A stretch of 64,000 nucleotides of DNA from assembly GCA_022264855.1 (NCBI GenBank), contig JABYQU010000009.1:248001-312000 (forward strand), written 5' to 3'. The stretch is from Lenzites betulinus. Lineage: Eukaryota > Basidiomycota > Agaricomycetes > Polyporales > Polyporaceae. The notes under the pieces are model-generated. The model was given only the letters and a program-made list of their open reading frames with translations, was not told where the DNA came from and searched no databases. The translations under genes and the position numbers were made by a program. How positions within the stretch are numbered: position 1 is the stretch's first letter; every line of letters starts with the position of its first letter. Positions 10,752 to 23,460 of this stretch are shown here, in pieces.

Positions 10752-13557
10752 CTAGTCCTCAGTGTCGTCGTCGATGCTCTCGCCTTGCGCAAGCCGCTGC
10801 ATCAGGTAGTCGATCTTCGCCTTATGTATGCGATGGTGCTCTTGCCACCCCTTCCAAGGATGATGGGGATGCTGCGCCCGACCGTCAGCCGACTGAGAAG
10901 TTATATAAGAAAGCCGGGCTTACTAGTCGGGCGAAGTTTTGGAAGATCTTGTCAGACGTTCCTTCGGGTTTGCTTATGAAGTGCTTCGCAAGCAAGACGT
11001 CGTCTTGGCGGCTGTACCGCATCTTCTTCTCTGGCGGCGCAGGCAAAGGCTCATCGCCCGGCGCGTGGTGAAGCTCGTGCTTATGTCGCCTATAGAATTT
11101 CATCCAGGACGCTCGCGAGTGGTGAGGGGCCTGCGAGAGGACCAACGTTAGCGCCCCGATGCAGCACCCCATCCAGACGAAGGTCTTACCTTCACAGCAA
11201 CGTCCTTCCAAAACGCAACCATATCGAGCTTGCCATCGTGCTGCCGACTTCGGTACTCCAGGAAGCGAACCAAGAAGATGACGTCCTCATCAGTAAAAGC
11301 CACGCCCTTGCCGGTGGTGCTTCTATACAGTGCACGTGGAGGTGTAGGCGAGCGTGCACGATGAATGTCGGCAGCGACAGCTCGGTAGGCTGCAGTGATA
11401 GCGCCAGGTCCATGACTGACGGGCGGTGGAGCCTCCTCCTGCCTCCCGTTATGCCCGCTAGGTCCGGGTTCGGGTTCCTGGGGGTCCGGAGGCATCGAAT
11501 CATCGCCGTCTTCTCCCAAGTCCATCGCGTATCCACCGAGACGGATCTTGTGCTTATTGCAATACCGACGCCACGAGTAGAACGTATGGTGTGGTGCCTG
11601 TGAAGCATATGTCATTAGCGGTGCTGCCGCGCTCAAGGTGTGATACCTACATACCTTGATTGCTATCCTTTCGCATATTTCGCGCAAGCTATTGACCGGT
11701 CAATCACCAAGACGCAATTAATAAAGTTGGAGTGTTACCTAAGAACGAGGCCTTGCTCTTGACAATAGTCTATGTACCGCTTCAAATACAAGATATCGTC
11801 GGATGTGAAGAGGTTCCCGCCATAAGTACTCTTGATGACACGATTTGGGGGTGTCGGCGAGCGCGCTGGGGGGTTGCGACGATTCGCAACCAAAGTTGAG
11901 GCAGGCGGTGCAGGTTGGGGCTGTAAGGACGACCTCGTGTTAGTGAGATGAGGGCTCTTCTCGCAATCGAGGTCTTACCTGCGTCTTCGTCCGTCTTCTC
12001 CCTCTGGGTTTCTCAGCCGATGGGTCGGCTGTGGCGGAGTCATCATTTACGTTAGATGGTCCCGCGTCTTCCATGTACTGGTCTGGCGCCGCAGGGTAGG
12101 GCTGCTCATACTGTGGAACGCAGGATCAACGACGGAAGTCATTGCAAATTAAAACGCCGTTCATACCTGCTGACCGTAATAGCCCTCTGGTACCCAGTTG
12201 GGAGGCTGATCCTCCCGATACCTGTACGCGTATTCTGGGGGCGGAGGTACCATGCCGGGCGGCGGAGGCTGCATGTGTTGATACGCCTGGTTCCACGCTT
12301 GCTGATCTTCTGTATAACCCGGATGGCGATCCATTATCGGGTGATCCGGCTGCCCTGGTTGCGCCGGAGGAGGAGGAGGGGGAGGTGCAATGTGAGTCTG
12401 AGCAGGAGCAATGCCATTCGCTGCCTGCCATGTTTGAGGGGGTCCAGACGTAGGAGGTTGCATGGGGGCACCGTATACTTGATACGGAAACTGTCCTGGA
12501 TGGGGGACCAAGTGACCTGGGTGAGGGATAGGAATGCTCCCCGGGGGCGGAGGCGCAGGATGAGTCTGCGGAGGGGCATGGGCCAAATGCTGTGGGTGAG
12601 GTTGAGGCGGCAGCGGAGGTGGTTGAGCAGCTTGCGCCGACGACCCAGGCGGAGGAGGCGGGGGCTGGGGTGGCTGCTGAGACGCGGAGGGTTGCTGATG
12701 CGGAACCTGCTCCGACTGAACCTGGTGCATTGCGCCCGGGATAGGCTGTGGGATGTGCTGTATCGAAGGACCCGCTTCTGTGTGCGGGGGAACAAGTTGC
12801 GGCGGATTTACTCTGAATGACAGGTTGAGTTTTGAGCATTCGGAATCGCTACTGGTGGCAGGAGTGCTACCCACTTTTCCGTGCCGGTGACTTTACATCC
12901 ACCGAAGTTGGTGTGGTAGGTTTGCAGCGCACCAGCCTCAACGCACCGGATGACCCATTGTGAGCTGAGGACAAGCTTCGCTTTCTTGCCAGCATACTGG
13001 CGGTACAGACTCTGTCCAGACTCCTTGTGTGGGTCAACTGGAAGGAAGTCAGGGGAAGATCACAAGACGTGGCGAAGCAATGTAATATGCTCCGCATACG
13101 ACCAGAGTGCGAACATACCTAGAATATAGGAAACACCGCTATAACTCGGAGACACGACACCGCCATGTTTCTGTGGTCACCGTGGAAGTAGTCAGAGTCA
13201 GTCAAAAACTACCGGTTCTCGTAATATGCTCAACGCGCTGCTCGTCGGTGGCACGGTCCCCTTGACAGGTTTACAGCAGTGAACGCTGTGATACGCATGT
13301 GTGCGCGAAAAACGCGTCGCGCGACCGAGAACACGCGTGGGGGGATGGGGACATACCACTACGAGCTCGACGATCTCATCGCGGTTCTCAACGTCTTTCT
13401 CCACGTATATGGCGAGCGGCGTGCCCATGAGCGGGTCGAGAAACAGCCCCTCGTCCATGTTGGACTCATCGAGGGGAGGAGATATATTCTGCGGTGGTGG
13501 TGCATGCGGGGCTTGGTCGCGGCGAGCGCGGTTGGCGGAAGAGCGTGCTGGTGCCAT
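10752..13557 (-). CDS. Rap1-like telomere protein: BRCT plus three Rap1-type Myb modules
   Basis: Ten exons: 13557-13357, 13170-13119, 13037-12875, 12812-12167, 12110-11979, 11920-11739, 11688-11655, 11597-11190, 11130-10924 and 10871-10752, giving 714 aa. Residues of about 40-140 form a BRCT-like domain (GTPLAIYVEKDVENRDEI, HGGVVSPSYSGVSYILV, SSQWVIRCVEAG). A proline/glutamine-rich region covers about 145-355. Three Rap1-type Myb modules follow at about 433-490 (LFTSDDILYLKRYI, ending HHTFYSWRRYCNKHK), 565-625 (AFTDEDVIFLVRFL, ending HHSRASWMKFYRRHK) and 640-700 (RYSRQDDVLLAKHF, ending HHPWKGWQEHHRIHK). The acidic tail ends ESIDDDTED. BRCT plus Rap1-type Myb marks the shelterin protein Rap1, which is recruited to telomeres. 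I do not see a separate C-terminal RCT domain. Each Myb module has an intron immediately before its PHH motif. Confidence 0.85.
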
Positions 13558-16500
13558 GGGTCTTGACCCGGGAGAGGTTTTGGGAAGGGAGTCTTCAGGG
13601 GGCTCGGCGCTCGTCTCCTCTCTTCCCGCGGAGTTTGAAACCGCTACTCAACGCCCTCCACCCGGCTGCATTCTTCCCTTCTGCACCCATGACCGGTTGA
13701 CTGCTCGCCCTTCGCTCTTTCTGCGCGCCCCAGCGTTTGCAGCGAGGGTGTTGTTCACTTCCCTTTATCCGGATATTTTCAAAACAGCCCACGCCACCAC
13801 ATATATTAATATTCGGGGGCGCTGCACCTTTACGGCCCAGCGCTGTTCAGCCCTACGGATTCCATCCTTTCCGTCGGGGCACTCGGTGTTTGGGGGTTAC
13901 GGTGAGATGTGTCAGTAAAATACGACAGATGACGTATGGGGTTTGCGCTGAAGCTTTTCCCGACGCCCATGGCGAAAGCGCATCATGTGGCTAGCCGTGG
14001 CACAGGACATCTCGATCATTTTACAGAGTTCGAAGTCGCAATTGGAACGAGACGGTATATCCGGGAGCCCCGCTGCGTTAGATCCATCAACCCAGTGCGT
14101 CGATTATTCGCCACCATTTATGCCACATACCAGTAGGAAGCCACTCATCATTCGGCGGACTAACTAATGTACACACTCGTGAATCGCTACTGGACCCGTC
14201 CTTGCTTTCGTCCAGTACACAGAGACCTGAAGGTCTGATGAACATACCAATCGCTCTGCAGAATATGTGAGTAGTGCTTTTCCAGCCTGAGCGTCGATCA
14301 TCGCGCTGGTATGATTACTGAGCTGAACCTTCGATGATGATACAACAGAGTCTTTCGTTACCGGGGAGCTACAAGCCATTGCTAGCACCATAGCGGTACC
14401 CACAACCCGAAAGGTCATATTATCTATCTGATTCCACCATGGGAAAACCCTGTACGGTGTCATTTGCAGATGCCCTAGGAGCACTCTGCACCATCCAAAG
14501 TCCTACAACTAATAAGATCAGACCGGCTTCTGCTGCATAGTCCTCTGCTTGCGCATGCCGAACGCCGTCTATATGCGTCTGACTGGTCGGGCCGACGACA
14601 CACGACACGACAGATACGCCACGAAGGCGATACGTCCGCATGAGCCCGCATCTCAGAACCGAAGCCTCGAACTCAAGCTCATCCAGCTCGTTACAGTAGT
14701 GCCTCTGCCGGCACCATTCAGGTCCCAGGGCACAAGATATCGACGTCTTCTTGGACCTGCCGGCGCCTGGCCGTCCTGTCCAGGATCTACCGTGTCCATT
14801 CAGTTGCCCCCGATTTAGCATCTGCACGGCGCGCACCATCACACATTGATCATCACTCATCCCCTCCCATCCCTCAGAAACTTTCCCCTCGCCTCTCTAA
14901 CAATCCCGACCACGGCGCAGACCCGCATGGGCACGTCAGCGCTGCTGCGTGTATCAGCTGTTGACAGTGCTGTATCACGGTGTTCCCCGGTGGGCAACTT
15001 AGAACCGGGGGAGCTTGCTATTCTCCGTCTCCGTCTCCTGTTCCGTGCCGGCATCGGGTTTGGGGTGAGACAGACACTGGCCAGCTTGTGTCTCTCTAAA
15101 TCTTCTCCTAGTGCGCCCGCTCCGAGGACGGGTCTCACTAGCACTCTGGCTCACTCAATACTACGATATCGCGAGAGTTGGTCGATCACAACTACGCCGA
15201 CGCACGGAACGCGTTGCAGATCCGCTCGAGGTGATCTTAGTCGGAGACAATAGAGAGATAGACAACAACAGCGCTAGCCTTCGAAAAGCCTCAACATGTA
15301 ACACAAGCGCACAAGTCGGAAGATGGTGGGTGTATCCCGGCTTCACACTGTTGATACTGTCCACGGTTAATTTCCTAGCACATCTTACAGTCCGCGACGC
15401 GATCGTTCCAAAATGAAAGTCCAACGCTCGAAGCACGAAGCCCTCACAAAGCCCCGCGGCGGCCCTCGACAGCCGTCAGGATTCATATATTGCCGTAACG
15501 TCATCATTAAACCTGCTGTCAAGATGCATGCGCACCGCTCTGATCCTCGCTCCCCAGTGATGAGACTGACGGCCGCGCGCTCTGCCACCCTCACCCGAGT
15601 CCCGACGTACCACGATATGCATGCACAAACACCGCCTCGGGGCCGACGTCTGTCACGCGCACATGGGAGGACAGACCAGTGCGCCACATAGACATAGACG
15701 TAGATCCACCGCGCCTAGCAGCGACGTGCTGCTCGACCCTGCTCCGTGCGCCGCCGATAGCCCGACAGCCCGACAGCACTCTTTGCACCCCGCGCCCCAC
15801 CTCCCCCCGCCCCGACATTCCAAGCCACTTGCATTCACCGCACGCCGACGTCTGAGCCGCATCGACGCCACCCCCGGCGTGCGTATGAATCGCATCGCCG
15901 CATCAGGGAACAGATGCCGATACCGACGGTGCCCCGAAAGGGAGCAATAGGCGACAGTGCGGGCGAAACGCATGCACGCACGCACGTCTCCCCTCTCCCG
16001 TCTTCGAGTTCCTGCGCCCACGCACGCACGATCGGACCTTGCCGCATCGACTTGCGCTTCCCCAGAGCTATCAGTGATGCGCGGCCCTCGCACAGGCCTT
16101 CGATTCTCTGGCTCTATCTCCGGAAGGCCGCTGTGCCTCTGCGCTCGCACGGCTGGAAATCCTCCGGGCTCCATGGTCGTGTTCTAGCTGAACCGAATTT
16201 GAGTGTCAGAAACTCTCTGTTCAGGTGTAGGTTGATGCCTGGTGCAGCTCCGGCAGGGCTATGATATATGAACGTTTGAACGCTGGGATCTGTTCTCATA
16301 TGCCTGTCAAGTAGCCGTCCGCACAAGACGCCGACGTCATCCCGCGATGAGTAGACCGTTTCCCAAAGCCGCGGCTTGCAATTGAATGCAACCTTGAGCT
16401 CAATTGCAAGCATGCGCTTGAGTTGCATGTGGCACCAGGTACTATAGAACTTCGACGCGGCCCTATGTACGCCCTTAGCTCAACCTTGCGCGGAAGCCTG

Positions 16501-18219
16501 GATTACAGGACCGGTGTGCCTTCCCCGGAATGAGACGAATGCTGCATCACTGCGAACGATGATATGATTCTGATGCAGGGCCAGCGCTCGGCGGGTACAG
16601 GTGATCTACGGTAAGGGTCTTCTACATGTGCTTGTGCTGACCCTAGCGTGCCTGTGGACGTTAGATGATTAGATCGGGCCATGGCTTGACCGACGACGTC
16701 GTGCCTCGCCGTGGATTACATACGTGCTTATGGTCGTCTACCCGGGTAAGTAATGTCGTTTACAAACCGTCACTCAGACGCGCAGTTACAGATCCTTACT
16801 GGCCGAAGTGTACAGTCAGGACGCCTTCAAACAAACTGTCAGCACCGCCCCGTAAGATCTCGCGTCCAACCTGGAGCTTCATTCTGTTCATGTGCCATGT
16901 GCACGCCCTGCGTGGGCCCGGGTACGAAACCCTCGAGTACGTCAGGACCGGGTTTCGTCAAAGTTAGAGTTCTGCCCGGCAGAACGCAGCCCTCGGGGAC
17001 AGCAGCGCCCGGCCGGACAGACAGTGCGCGAGGCTCGTCGTGTGGACGGAAATGAAGCACTGTCCGTACGAGCCCGAGGAGACCTCCCAAAAGATAGAAG
17101 ATAGCGCCACGGCCCCTCCCACAGCACGAACCTCCCGCTGGCAGATGGCCAGCAGGTGCGCGGCGCCACGAAGGCGTCGGCCGCGGTCTTCCTCGTCCTT
17201 CCACATCGGGAAGATGTTGGACACTGGACGGCGTCCCCATAGGGACTGCTGCGCTGCAGAGGCACCGAGCAGCCCGCGTTCACAGACGGAGGGCCGCGAA
17301 CGACGCCGCCCACAGCCACGACGTCCAGCTTGGGAAACCCGCGCCGTCGCGCACTGTGCACTACGCAGCGGCAGCTCGGAGCTCGAGGCAGCAGCGCGCC
17401 CTCCGCTGGCGGGAGGGCCCATGCTCCGAAGCGGGAGCGTGCGAGCCGCCGTGCATGGCTGCGTTCAGCTGAGGATCGTCATGCATCCGCGAGCCGGGTC
17501 CGCGGCGCGGGGTCTATGGCGGTCGGCACGGCAGTGCGCTATGCATGGGACTCTCGGGAGTTGCCTTCAAGGCCGGCGTCGCGGGCATCCACAGAAGCAG
17601 AAGGGAAGGCGGCGGTGGGAACGCGGTGGGCGCATAGTCGGTGAAAGTGTCTAAATCCTGCGTGGGACGCGCACGGATAAGGCGGGTGCGACCGGCGGAT
17701 ATGGAAACTGTGTTCACAGCCAACGGAGACAGCACGCGTTTTGAGTGAACGCAGGGGCATGCGCCGACGCCACGTCATCTGGGATAGACGGTGAAACGGG
17801 TATCGGCATAGGAAGGGAGCTTGCTGACTTACACATAGCGTGTACCTCCGAGGCAGGGTAATAACGAGGGGTAGGGGGCGGGAGGCAGGACACGGATGGG
17901 ATCATATACTAAATAGGTGATAGAGGCGATATGGACGCTCGGAGGACGCAGTGGTCGGAGGCGGATGGGCGCTGGGCCGGGCCGGGATCTGAGATGGGTG
18001 ATGGGGTGCAAACAGGGCCAAAGAGAGATCGGAGTTGGAGGATGTTTGTGGGAAGGAACGGGCGCCTGGCGAGCCCAGCCCTGGACGAAGAGCTTACCCG
18101 GCCGCTGCCTCTCCTCCGTCTCCTCCATCCTCCCATCTCTCAAGCAACCGCCCCCGTCCCCCCTCCTCCCGCCGCCGTCCTGCTTGCCATCGGCCTACCC
18201 GCCCCCTCCTTCGCCCCCA
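13558..18219. other. Long intergenic region, no confident gene
   Basis: These 4.7 kb between the Rap1-like gene and CDC24 contain many short overlapping ORFs on both strands, but none with a domain or clean splice-joined frame. A possible small secreted ORF at 14164-14418 is listed separately. The last few hundred bases (about 17900-18219) are pyrimidine-rich on the plus strand and are probably the CDC24 leader. I saw no tRNA. Confidence 0.4.
14164..14418 (-). CDS. Possible small secreted protein, 84 aa (weak)
   Basis: From the ATG at 14418 the frame starts MTFRVVGTAMVLAMACSSPV, which looks like a signal peptide with a cleavage site near residue 18. A short Ser/Lys-rich chain with only two further cysteines follows. 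It matches no family I know, and ORFs of this size occur by chance in GC-rich DNA. Confidence 0.22.
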   Translation of the reverse strand: MTFRVVGTAMVLAMACSSPVTKDSVVSSSKVQLSNHTSAMIDAQAGKALLTYSAERLVCSSDLQVSVYWTKARTGPVAIHECVH

Positions 18220-21200
18220 ATGGCCACTGTCGCGGCCCGCAAAAAGTCCATGGTTGGCTCAACCCCCCCCACTATCGATTCTCCGGTCGCCAATAATACC
18301 CTACTCAACAAAGCTGCATCCCAGTCTGCCTCTCTCTACCAGCAATGCTCCTCACTCCGCACTCGTCTGATGCATCTTCCTGGCTTCTCCGCTTGGTTTA
18401 CTGTCGCGGCCCCGCCTGACTCCTCTCGCCGGTCCACCGATCCCGTAACCCAACTATGGGATGTATTCGCCCTAGGCGTCCCCTTGTGCTACCTCTTCAA
18501 TCTCCTGCCCTCCGCACCCTCTCCTATCCAAGTGGATACCGCGGTCGAAAACTACGACCCCTCCAACGAGCGCACAAAGAAGCATGCGATCGCCCTCTTC
18601 GCCATGAACGTCAAGCAAGTCTCCAACAGCGACGGCTTCACTGTCAGGGACTTGTGGGACCGTAACTCTACTGATGGTTTCGTCAAGGTACGACGCTTGC
18701 TGTCCGCCACAGTTTTGTGATCCTCACCGGTCTCCAGGTTGTTGGCAATGTCATCAGCCTTGTAAGTCAACTCCCGGACGACTTGTTCACCGAGACGCCC
18801 CCCGCGTCTCCCAAGCTTTCTTCGGCCCTGGCATCCACAGAGTCTCTCACCTCGGACAACTCTCTCGCGACGTCGTCGGTAGAGCCCGGCGGTGCTCGCG
18901 CCAACATCATTAAGGAGCTCGTCGACACCGAGCGCAAGTACGTACAGGACCTGGAGGTCATGCAGGTGCGCGTGTCCGGCTGCTTCCGAAGGCCGCCCGG
19001 ATCTCATAATTGGCCCGGTTGCAGAAATATTGCGAGAACGCAGTAGCATACATCGACCGGGACACGCTCCATCTGCTCTTCCCGGGCCTCAACAAGCTGC
19101 TCAACTTTCAGAGAAAGTTCCTCATCAAGGTCGAGAGCATTGCCGAGTTGTCATGGAACGAGCAGCGATGGGGGGTTCTGTTCTCCGAGAACGTGAGTAG
19201 CTCCGAGCCATCGTCCACGGGCAGTGCTGATTATGGAATCGCCATTATCGACCTATTGTGTACGACGACAATCCAATGGCCGCAAACGGAACAATAGGAG
19301 GAAGAGTTCGCCGTGTACGAGCCGTACTGTGCCAACTACACGATGGCGTCGGAGATCATGCTCCAGGAGGAGAACAACCTCGCGGTATGTTTGTTTCCGC
19401 CGTCCCGAACGTCGTCCCCTTGGTTGCATCCAGGCGCTTACTGTGTCCGGCCAGGCGCTTAATCATGTCATCAATGTGAAGGGCGAGCTTCCCGCCTTCC
19501 TAATCAAGCCTGTTCAGCGCATCTGCAAATATCCGTTGCTGCTTGAGGTATGCGCCCGCTTCCATCTGTTTGCGCTGCGCTGCTCACGCGAGCCCGTGAT
19601 AGTCTCTCCTCAAGGCCGTGAACAACACCGACTACCCCTACATCGAGGAGCTCAAGGCCGGTGTCGGCGCAGCGAAGCGCATCACTGATAAGATCAACGA
19701 GGCGCAGCGACGGGCGGAGAACAACGCGACCGTGAAGAATCTGGAAGGCCGCGTTGAAGACTGGAAGGGCCACCACATCTCAAACTTTGGCGCCCTCCTC
19801 CTCGACGACATCTTCAGCGTCACCAAGTCCGAGGTCGACCGGGAATACCATGTCTTCCTCTTCGAGAAGATCATTCTCTGTTGCAAAGAGTACGTGCCCC
19901 AGCCGGGCAACGGCAAGAAGGTCGGCAAGAGCAACTCCATTCTCAAGAAGCCATCCTCTCCTTCGTCCACTCTGGGCCCCCCTGGCGCGGGCCCGTCAAG
20001 CAAGAAGAAGAACACGCCCCTCCTCCTCAAGGGTCGCATCTTCCTGAACAATGTCACCCAGGCGGTGCCCAAGGTCATCGCAGGTCAGTCCACAGTCTCA
20101 TCGTGGCTATCCCTGTCGCTGACATAGATGTCGTCAGGCCAATACTCGCTCGCAGTATGGTGGCGCGGCGACGACGACCTCGAGTTCTTCACGTTGCGCT
20201 GCCGCAATGAAGAACAGCTCAAGATGTGGGAAATGCAGCTGAACCGCCTCATCAAGGAGACCGCCAGTCGGCGCACGTCGGACCGCAACATGTCCCGTCT
20301 GGCGCAGATCGCGAACAGCACAAACCCATCTCCGCAGGTGCGGTCGGCGCACAACTCGTACGCGCAGGAGCGCAGCTCCATGTTCTCACAGTCTACTGGC
20401 TACTCGTCCGGCGTCCCGTACTCGGCCACGATCAGCGGTTCGCGCAGCATGCGGCACCCGTATGCTAACGAAGACAACAATGTCTCCTCGTCATCTGCGA
20501 ACGGTTACTCCGGCAACGGTTTCACGAACCCCCAAGGCTATCCTTCCAACGACGGGTTCGACCTAGATCCCGAAGACGACTACGAGGACTACCCGCTCAC
20601 TGGTGGGGGTCCTCACTCAGGGCGTGGGACGCCGATGGGCCAGCAGCGCAGGCCCGACTACCCGTACCCGCAGAGTGCGCGCAACAGCGGCCAGACATCG
20701 TCTCCCGTCCTTTCCAGCGGACTTGGCTCGTTCCAGCCGCCCTCATCTGCAAGGCCGGCGATGTCCCGCAATGGCAACGGCAGCTTTGTCTCGGAAGCGA
20801 GCTTCGGTCCAGGGGTACAGGGCCGCCCCAGCCTCCGCAGCAAGTTCAGCTCGACGCGCCTCGCTGCGGCGTACGATCAATCTGATTCGCGGGGAGCGAG
20901 CCCCATGCCGACGCCGACCATGCACCAGCCCATGCGCTCCCGCAGCGCCAGCCAGCCGAGCGCGTACCACCCCCCGCCACAGGCGCCGCCGCCACTACCG
21001 ACAGGGTGGGCGGAGCGGGCGCAGAGTGCGATCCAGGCGAGCAAGCGCGGGAGTGGCTCGAGTCAGTCTACGGGCGACAGCTCTGACTACTCGCCCCATA
21101 CGAGCAGCTCGCCCATCACGCCCTACGGCTCAAGCGAGTCGTCGCTGGCGGGCATCTCCACCGGCCGCTCCATCCGCTCGCACGTCGACCCGTCCATGGG

Positions 21201-21492
21201 CCACCCGCCGCTCAAGGACGAACTCCGCCTCACCCCGCCTGTGAAGATCAAGGTGCACTTCGGCGAAGACATCTTCGTGATCCAAGTGCCTCGATCGACA
21301 GAGTACTCGGAGCTTGTCGACAAGGTCGGCAAGAAGATCCGTCTCTGTGGGCCGAGGCGAGATGACGGCCCTCTGCGTGTGAAGTACAAGGACGAGGATG
21401 GCGACTTGGTGTCGTTGGGGTCGACGGAGGACGTCCAGATGGCGTTCGAGTCGTTCCGCCCGGGCAACCAGGTCACGCTCTACGTGCAGTGA
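18220..21492 (+). CDS. CDC24: Cdc24-type Rho guanine nucleotide exchange factor
   Basis: Seven exons: 18220-18687, 18738-18965, 19025-19192, 19298-19384, 19434-19547, 19603-20083 and 20138-21492, giving 966 aa. Domain order is an N-terminal Cdc24/calponin-like region (about 60-165, with LWDVFALGVPLCYLFNLLP), a DH (RhoGEF) domain (about 213-395, with IIKELVDTERKYVQDLEVM and FLIKPVQRICKYPLLLE), a PH domain (about 405-580, with DREYHVFLFEKIILCCKE), a long Ser/Pro/Gly-rich linker, and a C-terminal PB1 domain (about 883-964, with VKIKVHFGEDIFVIQVP). Cdc24 loads GTP on Cdc42 at growth sites, and its PB1 binds the scaffold Bem1/Scd2; this is family knowledge. Start choice: the next in-frame ATG upstream does not exist in the same exon. 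All splice phases are consistent. Confidence 0.96.
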
Positions 21493-22716
21493 GTCGTCTC
21501 CGACGCTCTCCTGCCCTCTCCGCCCTGCGTCACCCCAACCACCCCACCCCCCACAACCACACATGCACGATCTCCCTCCATCCCCCTCCGACTGCTCACG
21601 ACCGCACGGCCTCGTACCATACATCTGACCCTCGTCATGACTATCCTCCTTCGGCATTATCCTTATCTTTGGGGACCTTCACCACATATGCGCACATTCG
21701 TTTTTGAACTGTTTCTTGTTTCACCATAGTCTGTATCACGACCCGCACGATCCTTCCCGCGCTGTCTCTGGCCTACGCTCTGCCCCGACCCGCTTCCTCA
21801 CGCCGCTCCCCCCATACTCTACTGCATCTGATGCCGTGCGTACGCGCGCTGTTATTCGCCCGCCCCCTCCTCCTCCCCTCCCTCCACGTACCCTACCAGG
21901 ATGCGTATCCGTGTCTGCGTTCCGGGGCGCGAGGCACCACCGTCCGAGTCCGCTCCTTTCGTATTCGTGTCTACTTACGTCTACCCGCCCCCCATTCCCC
22001 GCGCGCACCCCGTTACCCATGTCCCCTCCGCTCCCCGTATCATCATCATCGTCATCATCTCTGCCATCTATTCCCGCGGCCGGTTTTTTCTCGTTCTCTC
22101 GCCGGCGGAGTGTGCATTGCGGACAGGCGGCGGGGTGTGGGACGGCGCCGACGCGGCGGCCCCATGTTGTGCAGGCTACTACTATGTGTATCATTTACTA
22201 GAGTCGTCGATCGTTTGCTCAGGCTGGCCTTCACGGAATATATTATCTTATTGAATCTCCCAACTCCTGGTCCGACGACGCCGACGTCCTGACTCCTCGG
22301 CATGCGTGTGTGCGCTCTCGAGTCTCGAAAGCGGACGACGGTTCTCAAGCGATGACAAACTGCACGTCCGCGTTGCTACGCGGGATTACTCAGAGTCACA
22401 TACACCCAACCCCGTCCGTCCAAGAAAGCGGCTCCTTGTCCGGCCGTCGTGGTATATTCGTACATGTGCAGGCTGTCTGAGGAAACCGGTGACAATGACA
22501 TGGGTATGATCATTATGGCGTCGCCTTAGCGAGCCCTGCTGCGCCCGCCGTACCTGGTCCTGCAGGTCGGGCTCAGGGCGACATGGTTGAGAGCGTCGAC
22601 CCTGCCCGCCGGCACGGCTTGCCCTGTCCAGTGTCAGCCGAGGGTACAACTTACGATGGGACTACAACGCAGACCAACGTCAGCCCGCGCCAACCTTGCA
22701 TCCCATGGCATGCCAG
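21493..22716. other. Intergenic between convergent genes
   Basis: This is the 3' flank of CDC24 and of the minus-strand lipocalin-like gene. It is pyrimidine-rich with several short ORFs, none credible. Confidence 0.5.
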
Positions 22717-23460
22717 TCAACACACACCTGGCCCCCGCTCGACCCCACTCCGCTCAACCTCAAAGAACCCGCCCGCGAGCGCGCCCGCCTCCCCGCCAAG
22801 CGCCGCCGCCCGCGCCACGATCTCCCTCACGAGCTCCGCGGGCAAGCCGCGCGGCGTGCGCGCGTACACGTCGAGCCCCGCGGGCGTGAACAGCGTCTTC
22901 GCGAAGTACGTGACCGCCCACGCGTGCGCGTTCGCGGGGGACGGGTCCGCGCTGCACCCGAGCACCGCCCAGCGCGAGGTCGCGACCGCGAGCCAGCCCT
23001 TTCCGCGCCACTTGTAGCGCGTCGGGGCGGGTGGGGTGCCCGCGGCGGCGGGGGAGGTGGGGGAGGTGACAAGGGTGTCGACGCCGGTGATGCGGCTGGG
23101 GGCGGACGTCGCGTCTGCGCCGTGCGCGCGGTACTCGACGGTGTCGTCGAACTGCACCTCCTTGCCGCCCGGCTTCAGGGCGTAGGTTATGGTGACATCC
23201 TTCTTGTCCTGTGTTAGGGTTAGTTACAGGGCGGCCTCCTTCGGCAAGCGTCCTCGAACGGACCTTCCAGAGTGGCAATGTGGAATAAGTGACGTGCCTA
23301 TTCAGATCCCAGGTATGGGTGGTCAGAGCGACCCTGAGGAAAGTAGGTACATGATCTATACATACCAGGTACCCATGAACGCCTCCAAGTCGAGATCTAC
23401 TGGAGGGTTGTGCACAGAGTCTGGGGTATGCAAAACGACGTCGCTCGAAGGTGTAGCCAT
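22717..23460 (-). CDS. Lipocalin-like (calycin fold) protein
   Basis: Three exons: 23460-23366, 23297-23264 and 23208-22717, giving 206 aa. The opening DLEAFMGTWHVTYSTLPLWK carries the G-x-W signature of the first strand of lipocalins. KKDVTITYALKPGGKEVQFD follows, like the early strands of a fatty-acid-binding or lipocalin barrel. Later SRWAVLGCSADP and AWAVTYFAKTLFTPAGLD fit the remaining strands. There is no signal peptide, so the protein is probably intracellular. The ligand is unknown. Exon 2 is only 34 nt. The 5' end and promoter of this gene are duplicated near the GH63 gene, where a KDZ transposon has inserted into intron 1 of the copy. Confidence 0.78.

Noticed and set aside
12056..12820. 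Arg-rich open frame opposite the Rap1-like gene
   Set aside because: It is the antisense shadow of the Pro/Gln-rich exon 4, which has matching splice phases and domain context.
13558..18219. Several minus-strand frames near 16839-17422 as a gene
   Set aside because: Frames switch without usable splice sites and show no family likeness.
20603..21244. Alternative frame within CDC24
   Set aside because: Arg/Ala-rich shadow of the conserved exon 7 reading frame.
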